From contig NZ_JBDZDQ010000001.1 in the NCBI RefSeq assembly GCF_040049295.1, forward strand, positions 2,418,001 to 2,482,000: a stretch of 64,000 nucleotides of DNA, in the 5' to 3' direction. Below are positions 31,562 through 40,655 of this stretch, one piece after another. Position numbers and translations under genes: made by a program. The notes under the pieces were generated by a model that had not been told where the DNA came from, ran no database searches, and worked only from the letters and a program-made list of their open reading frames with translations. This DNA comes from Sphingomonas sp. KR3-1 (GTDB taxonomy: Bacteria > Pseudomonadota > Alphaproteobacteria > Sphingomonadales > Sphingomonadaceae). Each line of letters starts with the position of its first letter. The first letter of the stretch is position 1.

Positions 31562-33730
31562 TCAGACGAAACTATAGGGGTCCACGTCCACCGCCACGCG
31601 TACCTTCTGGCTCCAGGTGAGGCTGCCCAGCCAGTCGCGCAGCACCTGCTGCACGTCGAAGCTGCGCCGGGCATGGACGAGCAGCCGGTAGCGGTGCCGC
31701 CCGCGCAGCATCGCCAGCGGCGCGGGAGCGGGGCCATAGACGTGCATGTCCTCGCCCAGCTGCGGCGCGGTGCGGCCGATCATCCGCGCGGTCTCCTCGG
31801 CGGCGGCGCGGTCCTCCGAGCTGACGATGATCGCGGCGAAGCGGCCGAAGGGTGGCGCCTCGGCATCGCGCCGCGCCTCGGTCTCGGCGGCGTAGAAGCT
31901 CTCGGCATCGCCCGAGACCAGCGCCTGCATCACCGGCGCGTCGGGCGCATGCGTCTGGATATAGACCGTCCCCGGCTTCTCGCCGCGCCCGGCGCGCCCC
32001 GACACCTGCATGATCTGCTGGAAGGTCCGCTCGGATGCGCGCAGGTCGCCGCCGTCCAGTCCGAGGTCCGCATCGATCACGCCGACCAGGGTCAGGTTGG
32101 GGAAGTGATAGCCCTTGGTCACCAGCTGGGTGCCGACGACGATGTCGATCGCGCCATGCTCCATCCGCGCGACGAACTCGGCGGCCTTGGCCGGCGACCA
32201 CAGCGTGTCCGACGTGACGATCGCGGTGCGCGCCTCGGGCCACAGCGCCGCGACTTCGTCGGCGATGCGCTCCACGCCGGGGCCGCAGGCAACCAGCGTG
32301 TCCTCGCTCTTGCACTCGGGGCAGATCTCGGGTGCCGGGATCGTATGCCCGCAATGATGGCAGGAGAGGCGCTTGAGCAGCCGGTGCTCGACCATCCACG
32401 CCGTACAGTTCGGGCATTGGAAGCGGTGGCCGCAATGCCGGCACAGCGTCAGCGGCGCATAGCCGCGCCGATTGAGGAACAGCAGCGATTGCTCGCCCTT
32501 CGCCAGCGTCTCCTCGATCGCCTTGACCAGCGGCGGCGCCAGCCAACGGCCGCGCTCGGGCGGCGCCTGGATCAGGTCGATCGGAATGATCTCGGGCATC
32601 TCGGCGGCGCCGTAGCGGCCGGGCAGCTTCAGTTCCTCGTAGCGGCCGAGCTCGACCTGGTGGCGCGTCTCGATCGCCGGGGTGGCGCTGGCGAGGATCA
32701 CCGGGCATTCCTCGAAATGCCCGCGCATCACCGCCACGTCGCGCGCATGATAATGGACGCCGTCTTCCTGCTTGAAGCTGGTCTCGTGCGCTTCGTCGAC
32801 CACGATCAGGCCGAGGTTCGGATAGGGCAGGAACAGCGCCGAGCGCGCGCCCACCGTCACCATCGCCTCGCCGCTGGCGATCGCGCGCCAGGCGCGGCGG
32901 CGCTGCGAGGTGCGCAGCCCCGAATGCCAGGCGATCGGCTCGCAGCCGAAGCGCTTCTCGAAGCGCTTGAGGAACGGCTCGGTCAGCGCGATCTCGGGGA
33001 GCAGCACGATCGTCTGCTTGCCCGCCGCGATCGCCGCGGCGACCGCCTCGAAATAGACCTCGGTCTTGCCTGAACCCGTCACCCCGTCGAGCAGGAAGGG
33101 CTGGAAGCGCTCGGCGCCCACCGCCTGGCGCAGGATCGAGGCGGCATCGGCCTGTTCGGGGTTGAGGCGCGGCGGCCCGAAATTGGGGTCGGGCATCGGA
33201 TAGGGCGTGTCGGTATCGACGATCACCGGCTCGATCGCGCCGACCTTGACCAGCCCGCGGATCACCGCGTCCGAAACGTCGGCGACCAGCGCCAGCTCCT
33301 TGACCAGCCCCTGGCGCTCGCCGATCCGCTCGAGCGCCTGGGCGCGCTGCGGGGTGAGGCGCTCGGGCACCGTGCCGGTCGCGCGATATTCGGTGATCGT
33401 CGGCGCGCTCTCGAACGCCGCCGAGGTGCGCAGCGCCATCGCCAGCACGGCCGAGGGCGGGCTCAGATAATAGTCCGCCGTCCATTCGACGAGCCGGCGC
33501 ACCGATGCCGGGATCGGCGGCACGTCGGGCGCGGCGAGGATGTTGCGGAGGCGATTGTCGCCGATCTCCTCGGTCGGCAGCCGCTCGGCCTCCCAGACCA
33601 CCCCGGCATATTGCCGCGGTCCGATCGGCACGACGACGATCGACCCCGGCGCGACCTGCATGCCGGCGGGCACGCGATAGTCGAGGGGGCCGAGCGCGGG
33701 ATGCAGGACGAGAATGCGGGCGCGGGACAT
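31562..33730 (-). CDS. priA: Primosomal protein N' (replication restart helicase)
   Basis: 3'-to-5' helicase that restarts stalled replication forks. 722 residues, the family length. Features include the N-terminal 3'-DNA-binding domain, GVTGSGKTEVY (Walker A), VVDEAHETSFKQ (DEAH), and the zinc region with four Cys pairs (CRHCGHRFQCPNC and CHHCGHTIPAPEICPEC). C-terminal helicase motifs are GTQLVTKGYHFPN and QVSGRAGRGEKPG. Start ATG at 33730. Confidence 0.97.
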   Translation of the reverse strand: MSRARILVLHPALGPLDYRVPAGMQVAPGSIVVVPIGPRQYAGVVWEAERLPTEEIGDNRLRNILAAPDVPPIPASVRRLVEWTADYYLSPPSAVLAMALRTSAAFESAPTITEYRATGTVPERLTPQRAQALERIGERQGLVKELALVADVSDAVIRGLVKVGAIEPVIVDTDTPYPMPDPNFGPPRLNPEQADAASILRQAVGAERFQPFLLDGVTGSGKTEVYFEAVAAAIAAGKQTIVLLPEIALTEPFLKRFEKRFGCEPIAWHSGLRTSQRRRAWRAIASGEAMVTVGARSALFLPYPNLGLIVVDEAHETSFKQEDGVHYHARDVAVMRGHFEECPVILASATPAIETRHQVELGRYEELKLPGRYGAAEMPEIIPIDLIQAPPERGRWLAPPLVKAIEETLAKGEQSLLFLNRRGYAPLTLCRHCGHRFQCPNCTAWMVEHRLLKRLSCHHCGHTIPAPEICPECKSEDTLVACGPGVERIADEVAALWPEARTAIVTSDTLWSPAKAAEFVARMEHGAIDIVVGTQLVTKGYHFPNLTLVGVIDADLGLDGGDLRASERTFQQIMQVSGRAGRGEKPGTVYIQTHAPDAPVMQALVSGDAESFYAAETEARRDAEAPPFGRFAAIIVSSEDRAAAEETARMIGRTAPQLGEDMHVYGPAPAPLAMLRGRHRYRLLVHARRSFDVQQVLRDWLGSLTWSQKVRVAVDVDPYSFV

Positions 33731-33824
33731 GCGTTACCGCCGAGACTTATCGCCACCGCGGAGCCAAATCGGCTTGGCGCAGTGTGAGGCGTGCCATAGG
33801 CAAGCGGGGGGAACGGGGAACGGC

Positions 33825-34373
33825 ATGTCTAAGAGCTATATGGCGCTGACGTTGGTAATCGTCATCTCCGTAGGGATGATCCTTGTCCTGCATTTCCTGC
33901 AGCCGCATGTCGAGCCTACGACCCTTGGCTTCCTGCTCGCTTTCGCCGGCGTCGCGACATTCGCCGGCAAGTTTGCCATCGCAGATCTGCTCTCCAATGA
34001 CGGGTTCGATGACGAGAAGGCGGCGGTGGATCTGGCGTTCACTCTCGCAACGGCACTTTTTGGGTTGGCAGCCGTGCAAAGCTATGACCGCGAGCACGTT
34101 CTTTTTCCAAGCGTCGTTGCGATGGTAGATGGCGATATGGCGAGGGCAACGGCGGGCCGCGCGATTGCCCTGATGTGGGGAGCTTTTGCGCTTTCCGCGA
34201 TCCTTTTCGTCGGCAGCCTCTCGATTGCCCGTCGACTGCGTCGCTTGCGGTTCCAAGCCAAGGGGGTGGGTGGGGAACCGAATGCCGGCCATTGGCTTTC
34301 CAGATTGGCAATCCAGCTAGCCTTCACGGTCAGCTATGGTTTGTATTTTATTACCGTCCTATATAAGGCCTAG
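33825..34373 (+). CDS. Small multi-helix membrane protein, unknown
   Basis: 182 residues with at least four hydrophobic helices (residues about 5-24, 32-50, 68-86, 110-132, 155-178). No family recognised. G+C is below the surroundings and codon choice is less GC-biased, hinting at recent transfer. The ATG at 33825 follows a GGGGGAACGGGG tract. It is directly followed by another membrane gene. Confidence 0.6.
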   Translation: MSKSYMALTLVIVISVGMILVLHFLQPHVEPTTLGFLLAFAGVATFAGKFAIADLLSNDGFDDEKAAVDLAFTLATALFGLAAVQSYDREHVLFPSVVAMVDGDMARATAGRAIALMWGAFALSAILFVGSLSIARRLRRLRFQAKGVGGEPNAGHWLSRLAIQLAFTVSYGLYFITVLYKA

Positions 34374-34375
34374 CT

Positions 34376-34669
34376 ATGCTCGCGGCTTTCCTCTTCGTCG
34401 TCTTTGCGACACTGGGCGCGGTCCTGCTGAGCGACTGGTTGCGGCATCGCGACAACAGCATCGTGAGCGGATTTTCCGAAGCGCTTATGTCTTTTGGCAC
34501 TGGACGGTCAGAAGCGCCCGCTTACGGGTTTAAGGCACGACACATGTTGCTGGCCAGATTTCTGGTTGAGCAGCCAGCGCGTATTGCCCTCAGGGCCAGT
34601 GCCGCTGCATTAGGTCTAGGCGCGGTCGTGAGTGGAGTGGTCATGATCATCAAGCGCATTGCGCTGTGA
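34376..34669 (+). CDS. Small membrane protein, unknown
   Basis: 97 residues with two hydrophobic helices (residues 1-18 and 75-92) and an acidic-basic middle. It starts 2 bases after the stop of the previous membrane gene, so both are likely translated together. Its stop lies 7 bases before the start of the next exported gene. No family recognised. Low G+C like its partner. Confidence 0.55.
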   Translation: MLAAFLFVVFATLGAVLLSDWLRHRDNSIVSGFSEALMSFGTGRSEAPAYGFKARHMLLARFLVEQPARIALRASAAALGLGAVVSGVVMIIKRIAL

Positions 34670-34676
34670 GGCGGCT

Positions 34677-35132
34677 TTGCTGATATTCGCGCTTCTATTG
34701 CTCCAGACTGCCCCTGCCGCCCAGACCACCGCGTGCAAGGCGACCGATGCCAGCCTGCCCACCGGTCTGCTCGGCTGGGTGAAGCCCGGTGACGAATTCG
34801 TGCCCGGCAAGGCGGTCGAGCTCGACACGATCGACGGCGCCGCGCTCAAGGGCCTGCCCGCCGGCGCCAAGCCCGGCAAGGCGGCGACGATCGGCTTCAA
34901 GGTCGAGACCGCGGGCATCTACGGCGTCGCGCTCGACCAGGGCGGCTGGATCGACCTGCTGCCCGGCACCGAGGGCGGCACCGCGCTCGAATCGGTCAAG
35001 CACGGCCACGGCCCCGATTGCTCGACGATCCGCAAGATCGTGCGCTTCGATCTGAAGCCGGGCGTCTACCGCCTCTATGTCTCGGGGCTCTCGACGCCCA
35101 AGGTGAAGGCGATGCTCGTCGCGGGAGAATGA
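34677..35132 (+). CDS. Small exported protein, paralogue of 35824-36219
   Basis: 151 residues. Short signal peptide (MLIFALLLLQTAPAAQ), then one Cys and the block ALDQGGWIDLLP and CSTIRKIVRFDLKPGVYRL, shared with the second copy. The two Cys may pair. Start chosen at TTG 34677, since GAGG lies 5 bases upstream and the paralogue starts at the equivalent place; an upstream TTG (34659) is possible. Role unknown; a homologous duplicate lies 690 bases on. Confidence 0.65.
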   Translation: MLIFALLLLQTAPAAQTTACKATDASLPTGLLGWVKPGDEFVPGKAVELDTIDGAALKGLPAGAKPGKAATIGFKVETAGIYGVALDQGGWIDLLPGTEGGTALESVKHGHGPDCSTIRKIVRFDLKPGVYRLYVSGLSTPKVKAMLVAGE

Positions 35133-35140
35133 AGCTTGGT

Positions 35141-35607
35141 TTACGAGCGCAAGAAGACCAACGCCCAGATTGCGAGTAGACCGAAGCCAATAATTGCCGC
35201 CTGACTCAGCCAGAACGCGACTGTTCCTATCGGCCTGTAGCTGAACATCTGGCTCTTTATGCCGGCTTCCAGATACGCCTCCGAATGTTCGTCTGGATTG
35301 TAATATACCTCAACAATACGCCCTTTTGGATATTCACCCCACTTACCGCTCAACGACGTACGGTATCCAGCAGCGAAACATTCCTACCGAGATATTTAAT
35401 GACGCCGATATTGTAGGAATATCGTATTTTGGAAGAGTCGGATCGTCCCGTATGGGCGAATCCGTCCGACTTTTCGCTGACGGTTATTATGCCTTGCGCT
35501 CTTGGCCATTTCTCCGTCTCGACCGCCATTCTGCGGGCCTTCCAGCGTTGCATTACGTAAAGCACACAGCCAGAAGCTGATACGATACCTACCAATTCTT
35601 TCAGCAT
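35141..35607 (-). pseudogene. DUF3592 membrane protein gene broken by a frameshift
   Basis: Two overlapping minus-strand frames together make one protein. The 5' frame (start ATG 35607) has a membrane helix (ELVGIVSASGCVLYVM), then WPRAQGIITVSEKS and YSYNIGVIKYLGRNVSL, and stops at 35350. The 3' frame continues as LSGKWGEYPKGRIVEVYYNP and a second helix to 35141. The order and content match DUF3592, so a single indel near 35350-35375 splits the gene. A sequencing error is the alternative. Confidence 0.65.
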
Positions 35608-35823
35608 CGACACATTCCTAAAACGATAATCCCAATGTCTGCCATTGGGACTGATGATCGACAATCAATGTAGTTCGAGAGGCCGCTAAAATCGGTCCAA
35701 TCCCGAGCGCAGGCAAGAATAGGTGTCAGTCGCCGGTGCTTTGGAAGCATAAGGATGGCAACTACTTGCGACGATTGTGGAACACAAGTAGAACGATCTC
35801 GTGACACTCCAAGGGGGATGGCG

Positions 35824-36219
35824 ATGATTCTCGCGGCATTGGCACTCGGGATGGCGGCGCAGGACCGCTGCACCGCGCTCGACACGAAGCTGCCGCGCCC
35901 GCTCGCCGGTTGGACGCGCGACGGCAAGGGGCTCGATACCGGCCATGCCGTCACGCTGCCGGCGCAGAAGGGCAGCGTCGAGACGCGGGTGACGATCCGC
36001 AAGGCGGGCACCTTTGGAATCGCGGTCGACCAGGATGGCTGGATCGATGCGTTCCCCGCGAACGGCCGCAGCGCGCTGCGCATGGCCTCGGAAAGCAAGG
36101 GGCCGCGCTGCTCGACGATCCACAAGATCCTCTACTACCGGATGCGCCCGGGCACCTATCGCGTCACGGTGAATCGGCTTAAGGGCGGTCGCGCAAAGCT
36201 CATGCTCACGCACGACTAA
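35824..36219 (+). CDS. Small exported protein, paralogue of 34677-35132
   Basis: 131 residues. [13 protein letters not shown] is a short signal peptide. The block [12 protein letters not shown] and [19 protein letters not shown] aligns with the earlier copy, and both have a Cys soon after the signal peptide (DRCTAL here, TACKAT there). I chose ATG 35824 because AAGGGGG is 6 bases upstream; ATG 35818 abuts it. Function unknown. It ends 10 bases before fsa. Confidence 0.7.
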   Translation: MILAALALGMAAQDRCTALDTKLPRPLAGWTRDGKGLDTGHAVTLPAQKGSVETRVTIRKAGTFGIAVDQDGWIDAFPANGRSALRMASESKGPRCSTIHKILYYRMRPGTYRVTVNRLKGGRAKLMLTHD

Positions 36220-36229
36220 AGGGATTCCG

Positions 36230-36886
36230 ATGAAGTTCTTCGCCGACACCGCCGACACTGCCGACATCCGCGATCTCGCCGCCACCGGCCTGCTCGACGG
36301 CGTCACCACCAACCCGTCGCTGATCCACAAGGCAGGCCGCGACTTCCTCGAGGTGGTCAAGGAGATCTGCGAGATCGTCCCCGGCATGCCGGTCTCGGCC
36401 GAAGTCGTCGCGCTCGATTTCGAGGGCATGATGCGCGAGGCGGAGATCGTCCGGAAGGTGGCGGAGAATGTCGCGGTCAAGGTGCCGCTGACGATCGACG
36501 GCCTCAAGGCGTGCAAGGCGCTGACCAGCGACGGCACGATGGTCAATGTCACTTTGTGCTTCTCGGCCAACCAGGCGCTGCTCGCCGCCAAGGCCGGCGC
36601 GACCTTCATCTCGCCGTTCGTCGGCCGGCATGACGATATCGGCTATCCGGGCATGGAGCTGATCGCCGACATCCGCCTGATCTACGACAATTACGACTTC
36701 GCCACCGAGATCCTGGTCGCCAGCGTCCGCAACCCGATCCACGTGCTCGAGGCCGCCAAGATCGGCGCCGACGTGATGACCGCTCCGCCGGCGGTGATCC
36801 GCCAGTTGGTCCAGCACCCGCTGACCGATTCGGGCATCGCGTCGTTCATGGCCGACTGGGCCAAGACCGGGCAGAAGATCGGCTGA
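36230..36886 (+). CDS. fsa: Transaldolase-like fructose-6-phosphate aldolase
   Basis: Cytosolic TIM-barrel enzyme of the transaldolase family that transfers dihydroxyacetone units. 218 residues, the short form. Lys84 in VAVKVPLT is the Schiff-base lysine. [11 protein letters not shown] and [11 protein letters not shown] are the family signatures. In practice such short proteins may be transaldolase or fructose-6-phosphate aldolase; the sequence alone does not decide. Start ATG at 36230. Confidence 0.9.
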   Translation: MKFFADTADTADIRDLAATGLLDGVTTNPSLIHKAGRDFLEVVKEICEIVPGMPVSAEVVALDFEGMMREAEIVRKVAENVAVKVPLTIDGLKACKALTSDGTMVNVTLCFSANQALLAAKAGATFISPFVGRHDDIGYPGMELIADIRLIYDNYDFATEILVASVRNPIHVLEAAKIGADVMTAPPAVIRQLVQHPLTDSGIASFMADWAKTGQKIG

Positions 36887-36892
36887 TCTCCA

Positions 36893-37043
36893 AATTCCTC
36901 CCCCCAGCTGCTGGGGGGAGGGGGACCGCTCGCGTAGCGAGTGGTGGAGGGGCTGCCGCGGTAACGCGGCAGCGTCCCGCCGCGCCCCTCCACCACCGGC
37001 TTCGCCGGCGGCCCCCTCCCCGAGACAAGCTCGGGGAGGAATT
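36893..37043. repeat. Palindromic intergenic repeat directly upstream of xerC
   Basis: AATTCCTCCCC at the left end is mirrored by GGGGAGGAATT at the right end. Inside are GTGGTGGAGGGG and CCCCTCCACCACC, which pair, and a central palindrome around CTGCCGCGGTAACGCGGCAG. Its right end supplies the GGGGAGGA that may serve as the ribosome-binding site for xerC. Confidence 0.85.
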
Positions 37044-37056
37044 GTATGCTTCCCCC

Positions 37057-37950
37057 ATGACCACCCCCGCCCTCCCGCTCCTCTACGCGCAGCATCTCGC
37101 GCGCGACCGGCGGCGCTCGGCGCATACCGTCCGCGCCTATGGCGCCACCGCCGAGCGGCTGGTTGCCTTCCTCCAGGGCCATTGGGGCGGCGCGGTCACT
37201 AGCGACACGCTCGCCGCCATCTCCGCCGCCGACCTGCGCGCCTATCTCGCGCATCGCCGCAGCGAAGGCCTGTCCAACGCCTCCGCCGCGCGCGAGCTCT
37301 CCGCGGTGCGCGGCTTCCTCAAGTTCGCGGTCGGCGACGAGGCCGAGCTCCCGCGCCTCAAGGGCCCGCGCGTCAAGAAGGGCGTGCCGCGCCCGATCGC
37401 GCCGCACGAAGTGGTAGCGTTGGCCGAGACCGTTTCCGAAGATGCGCGCGAGCCCTGGATCGCCGCGCGCGACTGGGCGGTGCTCCTCCTTCTCTACGGC
37501 GCCGGCCTGCGCATCGGCGAGGCGGTCGGCCTTACCGGCGCGGCCCTCCCGCTCGGCGAGGCGATGCGCGTCACCGGCAAGCGCGACAAGACGCGGATCG
37601 TACCGCTGCTCCCCCAGGTCCGCGCCGCGATCGAGGCCTATGCCGCGGCCTGCCCCTATGGCGTGTCGCGCGATGCGCCGCTGTTCCGCGGTGCCAAGGG
37701 TGGGCCGCTGCCGCCCGGGGTGATCCGCAAGTCGGTCCAGGCCGCGCGCACCACGCTCGGCCTGTCCGATCGCACCACCCCGCATGCGCTGCGCCACAGC
37801 TTCGCCACGCATCTGCTCGGCCGCGGCGCCGATCTGCGCGCGCTGCAGGAGCTGCTCGGCCATGCCAGCCTGAGCTCGACCCAGATCTACACCGCGGTCG
37901 ACGCCGCGCATCTGCTCGACGTGTACCGCAACGCGCACCCGCGCGCCTGA
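37057..37950 (+). CDS. xerC: Site-specific tyrosine recombinase XerC
   Basis: Resolves chromosome dimers with XerD at dif. 297 residues. The N-terminal SAM-like domain (about 5-100) is followed by the catalytic domain with Arg152 (GAGLRIGEA), Lys175, His243 and Arg246 (HALRHSFATH), His269 (LLGHASLSSTQ) and Tyr278 (IYTAVD). Start chosen at ATG 37057. The GGGGAGGA of the upstream repeat is far from this ATG (about 16 bases), so an earlier TTG at 37042 is possible. Confidence 0.93.
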   Translation: MTTPALPLLYAQHLARDRRRSAHTVRAYGATAERLVAFLQGHWGGAVTSDTLAAISAADLRAYLAHRRSEGLSNASAARELSAVRGFLKFAVGDEAELPRLKGPRVKKGVPRPIAPHEVVALAETVSEDAREPWIAARDWAVLLLLYGAGLRIGEAVGLTGAALPLGEAMRVTGKRDKTRIVPLLPQVRAAIEAYAAACPYGVSRDAPLFRGAKGGPLPPGVIRKSVQAARTTLGLSDRTTPHALRHSFATHLLGRGADLRALQELLGHASLSSTQIYTAVDAAHLLDVYRNAHPRA

Positions 37951-37994
37951 TTTGAACCGGATACAGCGGCGCGACGATCCGCTAGGGTCGCGCG

Positions 37995-38474
37995 ATGCAC
38001 TATGATTTCGCCGCCGACATCGCCGCCGTGCAACGCATCCCCGAGGTCGAGGCGATCCTTGCCGATGTCTGCCGGCTGACCGGCATGGGCTTCTCCGCGG
38101 TCGCGCGGGTCACCGCCGATCGCTGGATCGCCTGCCAGGTGCTCGACCAGATCGAGTTTGGGCTGCATCCGGGCGACGAGCTCAAGGTCCAGACGACGAT
38201 CTGCGACGAGATCCGCGCGAGCCGGCAGGGCGTCTATATCGATCACGTCGCCGCCGATCAGGCCTGGTGCACGCACCACACGCCGGCGCTCTATGGGTTC
38301 GAGAGCTACATCTCCTGGCCGATCCTGCGCGCCGAGGGCTTTTTCGGCACGCTCTGCGCGATCGATCCGGCGCCGAGCCGCGTGCCGCTCGCGACGCTGG
38401 TCCCGCAGATCGAGGACTATGCCCAGCAGATCGCTGCCGAGCTCGACCGGCTCAGTCTCGCGGCTTCCAGGTAA
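37995..38474 (+). CDS. Stand-alone GAF domain protein
   Basis: 159 residues, almost entirely one GAF domain: ILADVCRLTGMGFSAVARVT at the start (first 20), then WIACQVLDQIEFGLHPGDELK, HTPALYGFESYISWPI and FFGTLCAID. In related proteins this domain precedes a histidine kinase; here there is no kinase, so it may be a truncated remnant or a free sensor. The 3' end overlaps the convergent DedA gene by 23 bases. Confidence 0.75.
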   Translation: MHYDFAADIAAVQRIPEVEAILADVCRLTGMGFSAVARVTADRWIACQVLDQIEFGLHPGDELKVQTTICDEIRASRQGVYIDHVAADQAWCTHHTPALYGFESYISWPILRAEGFFGTLCAIDPAPSRVPLATLVPQIEDYAQQIAAELDRLSLAASR

Positions 38475-39036
38475 GGATCCGCCACAGCCACACCAGGACG
38501 ACCAGCCCGACCAGCGCGAACACCATCGGCGCCACCCAATGGTCGATATCGGCGATCGTCGCGCCCAGCGCATAGCCCAGCCCGACCAGGATCAGGTTCC
38601 AGATCGCGCTGCCCGCCGTCGTATAGCCGACGAAGCGCCAGAACGGCATGTGCATCAGCCCGGCGGGGATCGAGATCACCGTGCGGCCCACCGGCATGAA
38701 GCGGAAGATCAGCACGGTCGGCCCGCCCCAGCGGTCGAAATAGGTCTTGAGCTTCTCGATCTCGTGCCAGTCGATCGTCAGCCAGCGGCCCCAGCGATCG
38801 ACCATCGGCTTGAGGCGCTTGTAGCCGAGCCGCCGGCCCACCTCCCACCAGAACAGGTTGCCGACCACGGTGCCCGCGGTGCCGGCGAGCACCAGCAGGG
38901 TGAAGTCCATCTGCCCGCGCGCCACGGCGATGCCGGCCACGCTCATGATCGCTTCGGAAGGGATCGGGGGGATCACATTCTCGAGCACCATCAACAGGAA
39001 GATGCCCCAATAGCCCCAGGCGATGATGTCCCACAT
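38452..39036 (-). CDS. DedA family inner-membrane protein
   Basis: 194 residues, about five to six hydrophobic segments. Family signs are ENVIPPIPSEAIM near the N-terminus, TAGTVVGNLFWWEVGRRLG, and FIRFMPVGRTVISIPAG-like text (RFMPVGRTVISIPAGLM). DedA proteins act as lipid flippases or help envelope homeostasis. Start ATG at 39036. Confidence 0.9.
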   Translation of the reverse strand: MWDIIAWGYWGIFLLMVLENVIPPIPSEAIMSVAGIAVARGQMDFTLLVLAGTAGTVVGNLFWWEVGRRLGYKRLKPMVDRWGRWLTIDWHEIEKLKTYFDRWGGPTVLIFRFMPVGRTVISIPAGLMHMPFWRFVGYTTAGSAIWNLILVGLGYALGATIADIDHWVAPMVFALVGLVVLVWLWRILTWKPRD

Positions 39037-39073
39037 CAGGTCGAACTATCGTGCCTCAGGCCGCGACCTGGCA

Positions 39074-39173
39074 GTTCCCCGGCGAAAGCCGGGGCCCAGC
39101 ATCGAGCCGATTGGTGAGGCGCGGAAGCCTCTCGAAAGACGGTGCGACCGGGCCCCGGCTTTCGCCGGGGAAC
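39074..39173. repeat. Palindromic intergenic repeat, exact 24-base arms
   Basis: A 24-base arm with core TTCCCCGGCGAAAGCCGGGG (39074-39097) is repeated as its exact reverse complement at 39150-39173 with a 52-base spacer. It lies between dedA-like and gshB genes. The same left arm occurs at 40861, so it is a dispersed element. Confidence 0.9.
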
Positions 39174-39198
39174 GGCGAGCGCGATTTCTCCATCCCCG

Positions 39199-40155
39199 TC
39201 AGCCCCGTTCGGCGACGCGGCGTTCGATCGCCTGCCAGATCAGCGCGCCGGTGTCGGTGCCGTTGAACCGGTCGATCGCGACGATGCCGGTGGGCGAGGT
39301 CACGTTGATCTCGGTCAGCCACTCGCCGCCGATCACGTCGATGCCGACGAACAGCAGCCCGCGCTTCTTGAGCTCGGGCCCCAGCACGTCGCAGATCTCC
39401 TGCTCGCGCGCCGTCAGCTCGGTCTTGGCCGCGCTGCCGCCCACCGCCAGGTTCGAGCGGATCTCGCCTTCGCCGGGGATGCGGTTGATCGCGCCCGCCA
39501 CTTCGCCGTCGACCAGCACGATGCGCTTGTCGCCCGCCGCGACGCTGGGCAGGAACGCCTGCACCATGTGCGGTTCGCGCCAGGCGGTGTTGAACACTTC
39601 GATCAGCGCCGACAGGTTGGCGCCGTCGCTGCCCACCTTGAAGATCGCCTTGCCGCCATTGCCGTGCAGCGGCTTGATGACGACCTCGCCGTGCACCGCC
39701 AGGAAGGCGCGCGCCTCCTCCAGGCTGCGCGTCACCAGCGTCGGCGGCATGAACTGCGGATAATCGAGGACGAACACCTTCTCCGGCGCGTTGCGCACGC
39801 TGGCGGGATCGTTGACCACCAGCGTCCGGTCCGCGATCCGCTCGAGCAGGTGCGTCGCGGTGATATAGCCCAGGTCGAACGGCGGATCCTGGCGCATCAG
39901 CACCACATCGGCTTCCTCGCCCAGGTCGAGCTGCACCGGCGCCTCGAAGCGGAAATGGTCGCCGACCACGCGCTGCACCGTCACCGGATGTGCCCTGGCC
40001 CAGACGCGCCCGGCCGAATAGTTCAAATCCTCGGCGGCATAGTGGTACAGCTTGTGCCCGCGCGCCTGGGCCGAGAGCATCAGCGCGAAGGTCGAATCGC
40101 CGGCGATATTGATCGCGTCGAGCGGGTCCATCTGCACGGCAACGGTCAGCGACAT
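39199..40155 (-). CDS. gshB: Glutathione synthetase
   Basis: ATP-dependent ligation of glycine to gamma-glutamylcysteine. 318 residues, the usual length. ATP-grasp elements: VLMRQDPPFDLGY, VVIKPLHGNGGKAIFKV, FVGIDVIGGEWLTEINVTSP. It follows the rsmI-yraN group on the same strand, a common arrangement. A 9-bp inverted repeat sits just upstream, at the end of yraN. Confidence 0.96.
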   Translation of the reverse strand: MSLTVAVQMDPLDAINIAGDSTFALMLSAQARGHKLYHYAAEDLNYSAGRVWARAHPVTVQRVVGDHFRFEAPVQLDLGEEADVVLMRQDPPFDLGYITATHLLERIADRTLVVNDPASVRNAPEKVFVLDYPQFMPPTLVTRSLEEARAFLAVHGEVVIKPLHGNGGKAIFKVGSDGANLSALIEVFNTAWREPHMVQAFLPSVAAGDKRIVLVDGEVAGAINRIPGEGEIRSNLAVGGSAAKTELTAREQEICDVLGPELKKRGLLFVGIDVIGGEWLTEINVTSPTGIVAIDRFNGTDTGALIWQAIERRVAERG

Positions 40156-40180
40156 CGCAACTCCTTCGGGAAACGCTTTA

Positions 40181-40204
40181 GGTGACTTATCTGACTAAGT
40201 CACC
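40181..40204 (-). promoter_or_regulatory. Perfect 9-bp inverted repeat upstream of gshB
   Basis: GGTGACTTA (40181-40189) and TAAGTCACC (40196-40204) flank a 6-base loop, and overlap the yraN stop codon. It lies about 26 bases upstream of the gshB start. It could be a terminator without T-run, or an operator. Confidence 0.5.
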
Positions 40205-40568
40205 CCATCCAGGCGTTCTCGATATGGCGAGGGAGCGTCTTCGGGGCAATGAGGATCACGTCGACGCGGATATCGTCGCCCGGCCCGGCATAGCGCGGCA
40301 TCAGATATTCCGCCGCGGCCGCCACGCGGGCCAGGCGATGTTCGTCGATCGCCCAGTCGAGATCGGCGGCGGTGGCGCGGGTCTTCACTTCGACGAACGC
40401 CACCAGATTGCCGCGGCGCACCACGATGTCGACTTCGCCGGCGGGCGTGCGCACGCGGGAATCGAGGATCTTCCAGCCCTTGAGCCACAGCCACCACGCC
40501 GCCCGGCGCTCGCCTTCGCGGCCACGCGTTTCCGCAGCGCGGCGATCCGTTGGTCTCCTGCCTCTCAC
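40200..40568 (-). CDS. yraN: YraN family (UPF0102) endonuclease-like protein
   Basis: 122 residues from GTG 40568 (another GTG is at 40577). It shows the nuclease-like fold: RRAAWWLWLKGWKILDSRV, then AGEVDIVVRRGNLVAFVEVKTR (Asp and ExK catalytic pattern). Role unknown, usually near rsmI and gshB. Start is uncertain because no ATG lies before the family region. Confidence 0.85.
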   Translation of the reverse strand: MRGRRPTDRRAAETRGREGERRAAWWLWLKGWKILDSRVRTPAGEVDIVVRRGNLVAFVEVKTRATAADLDWAIDEHRLARVAAAAEYLMPRYAGPGDDIRVDVILIAPKTLPRHIENAWMG

Positions 40569-40655
40569 GACTCGCACCTGTGGATAACTTTGGTTACCAT
40601 GGCCACACCGAGTCGCACCAAAGCGGATCATGCGTGCTTCCGGGGGGTCGCATAA

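Noticed and set aside
40579..40587. A perfect DnaA-box-like nonamer (TTATCCACA on the minus strand)
   Set aside because: A single copy is expected by chance in this length; no cluster, AT-rich element or origin gene is nearby.
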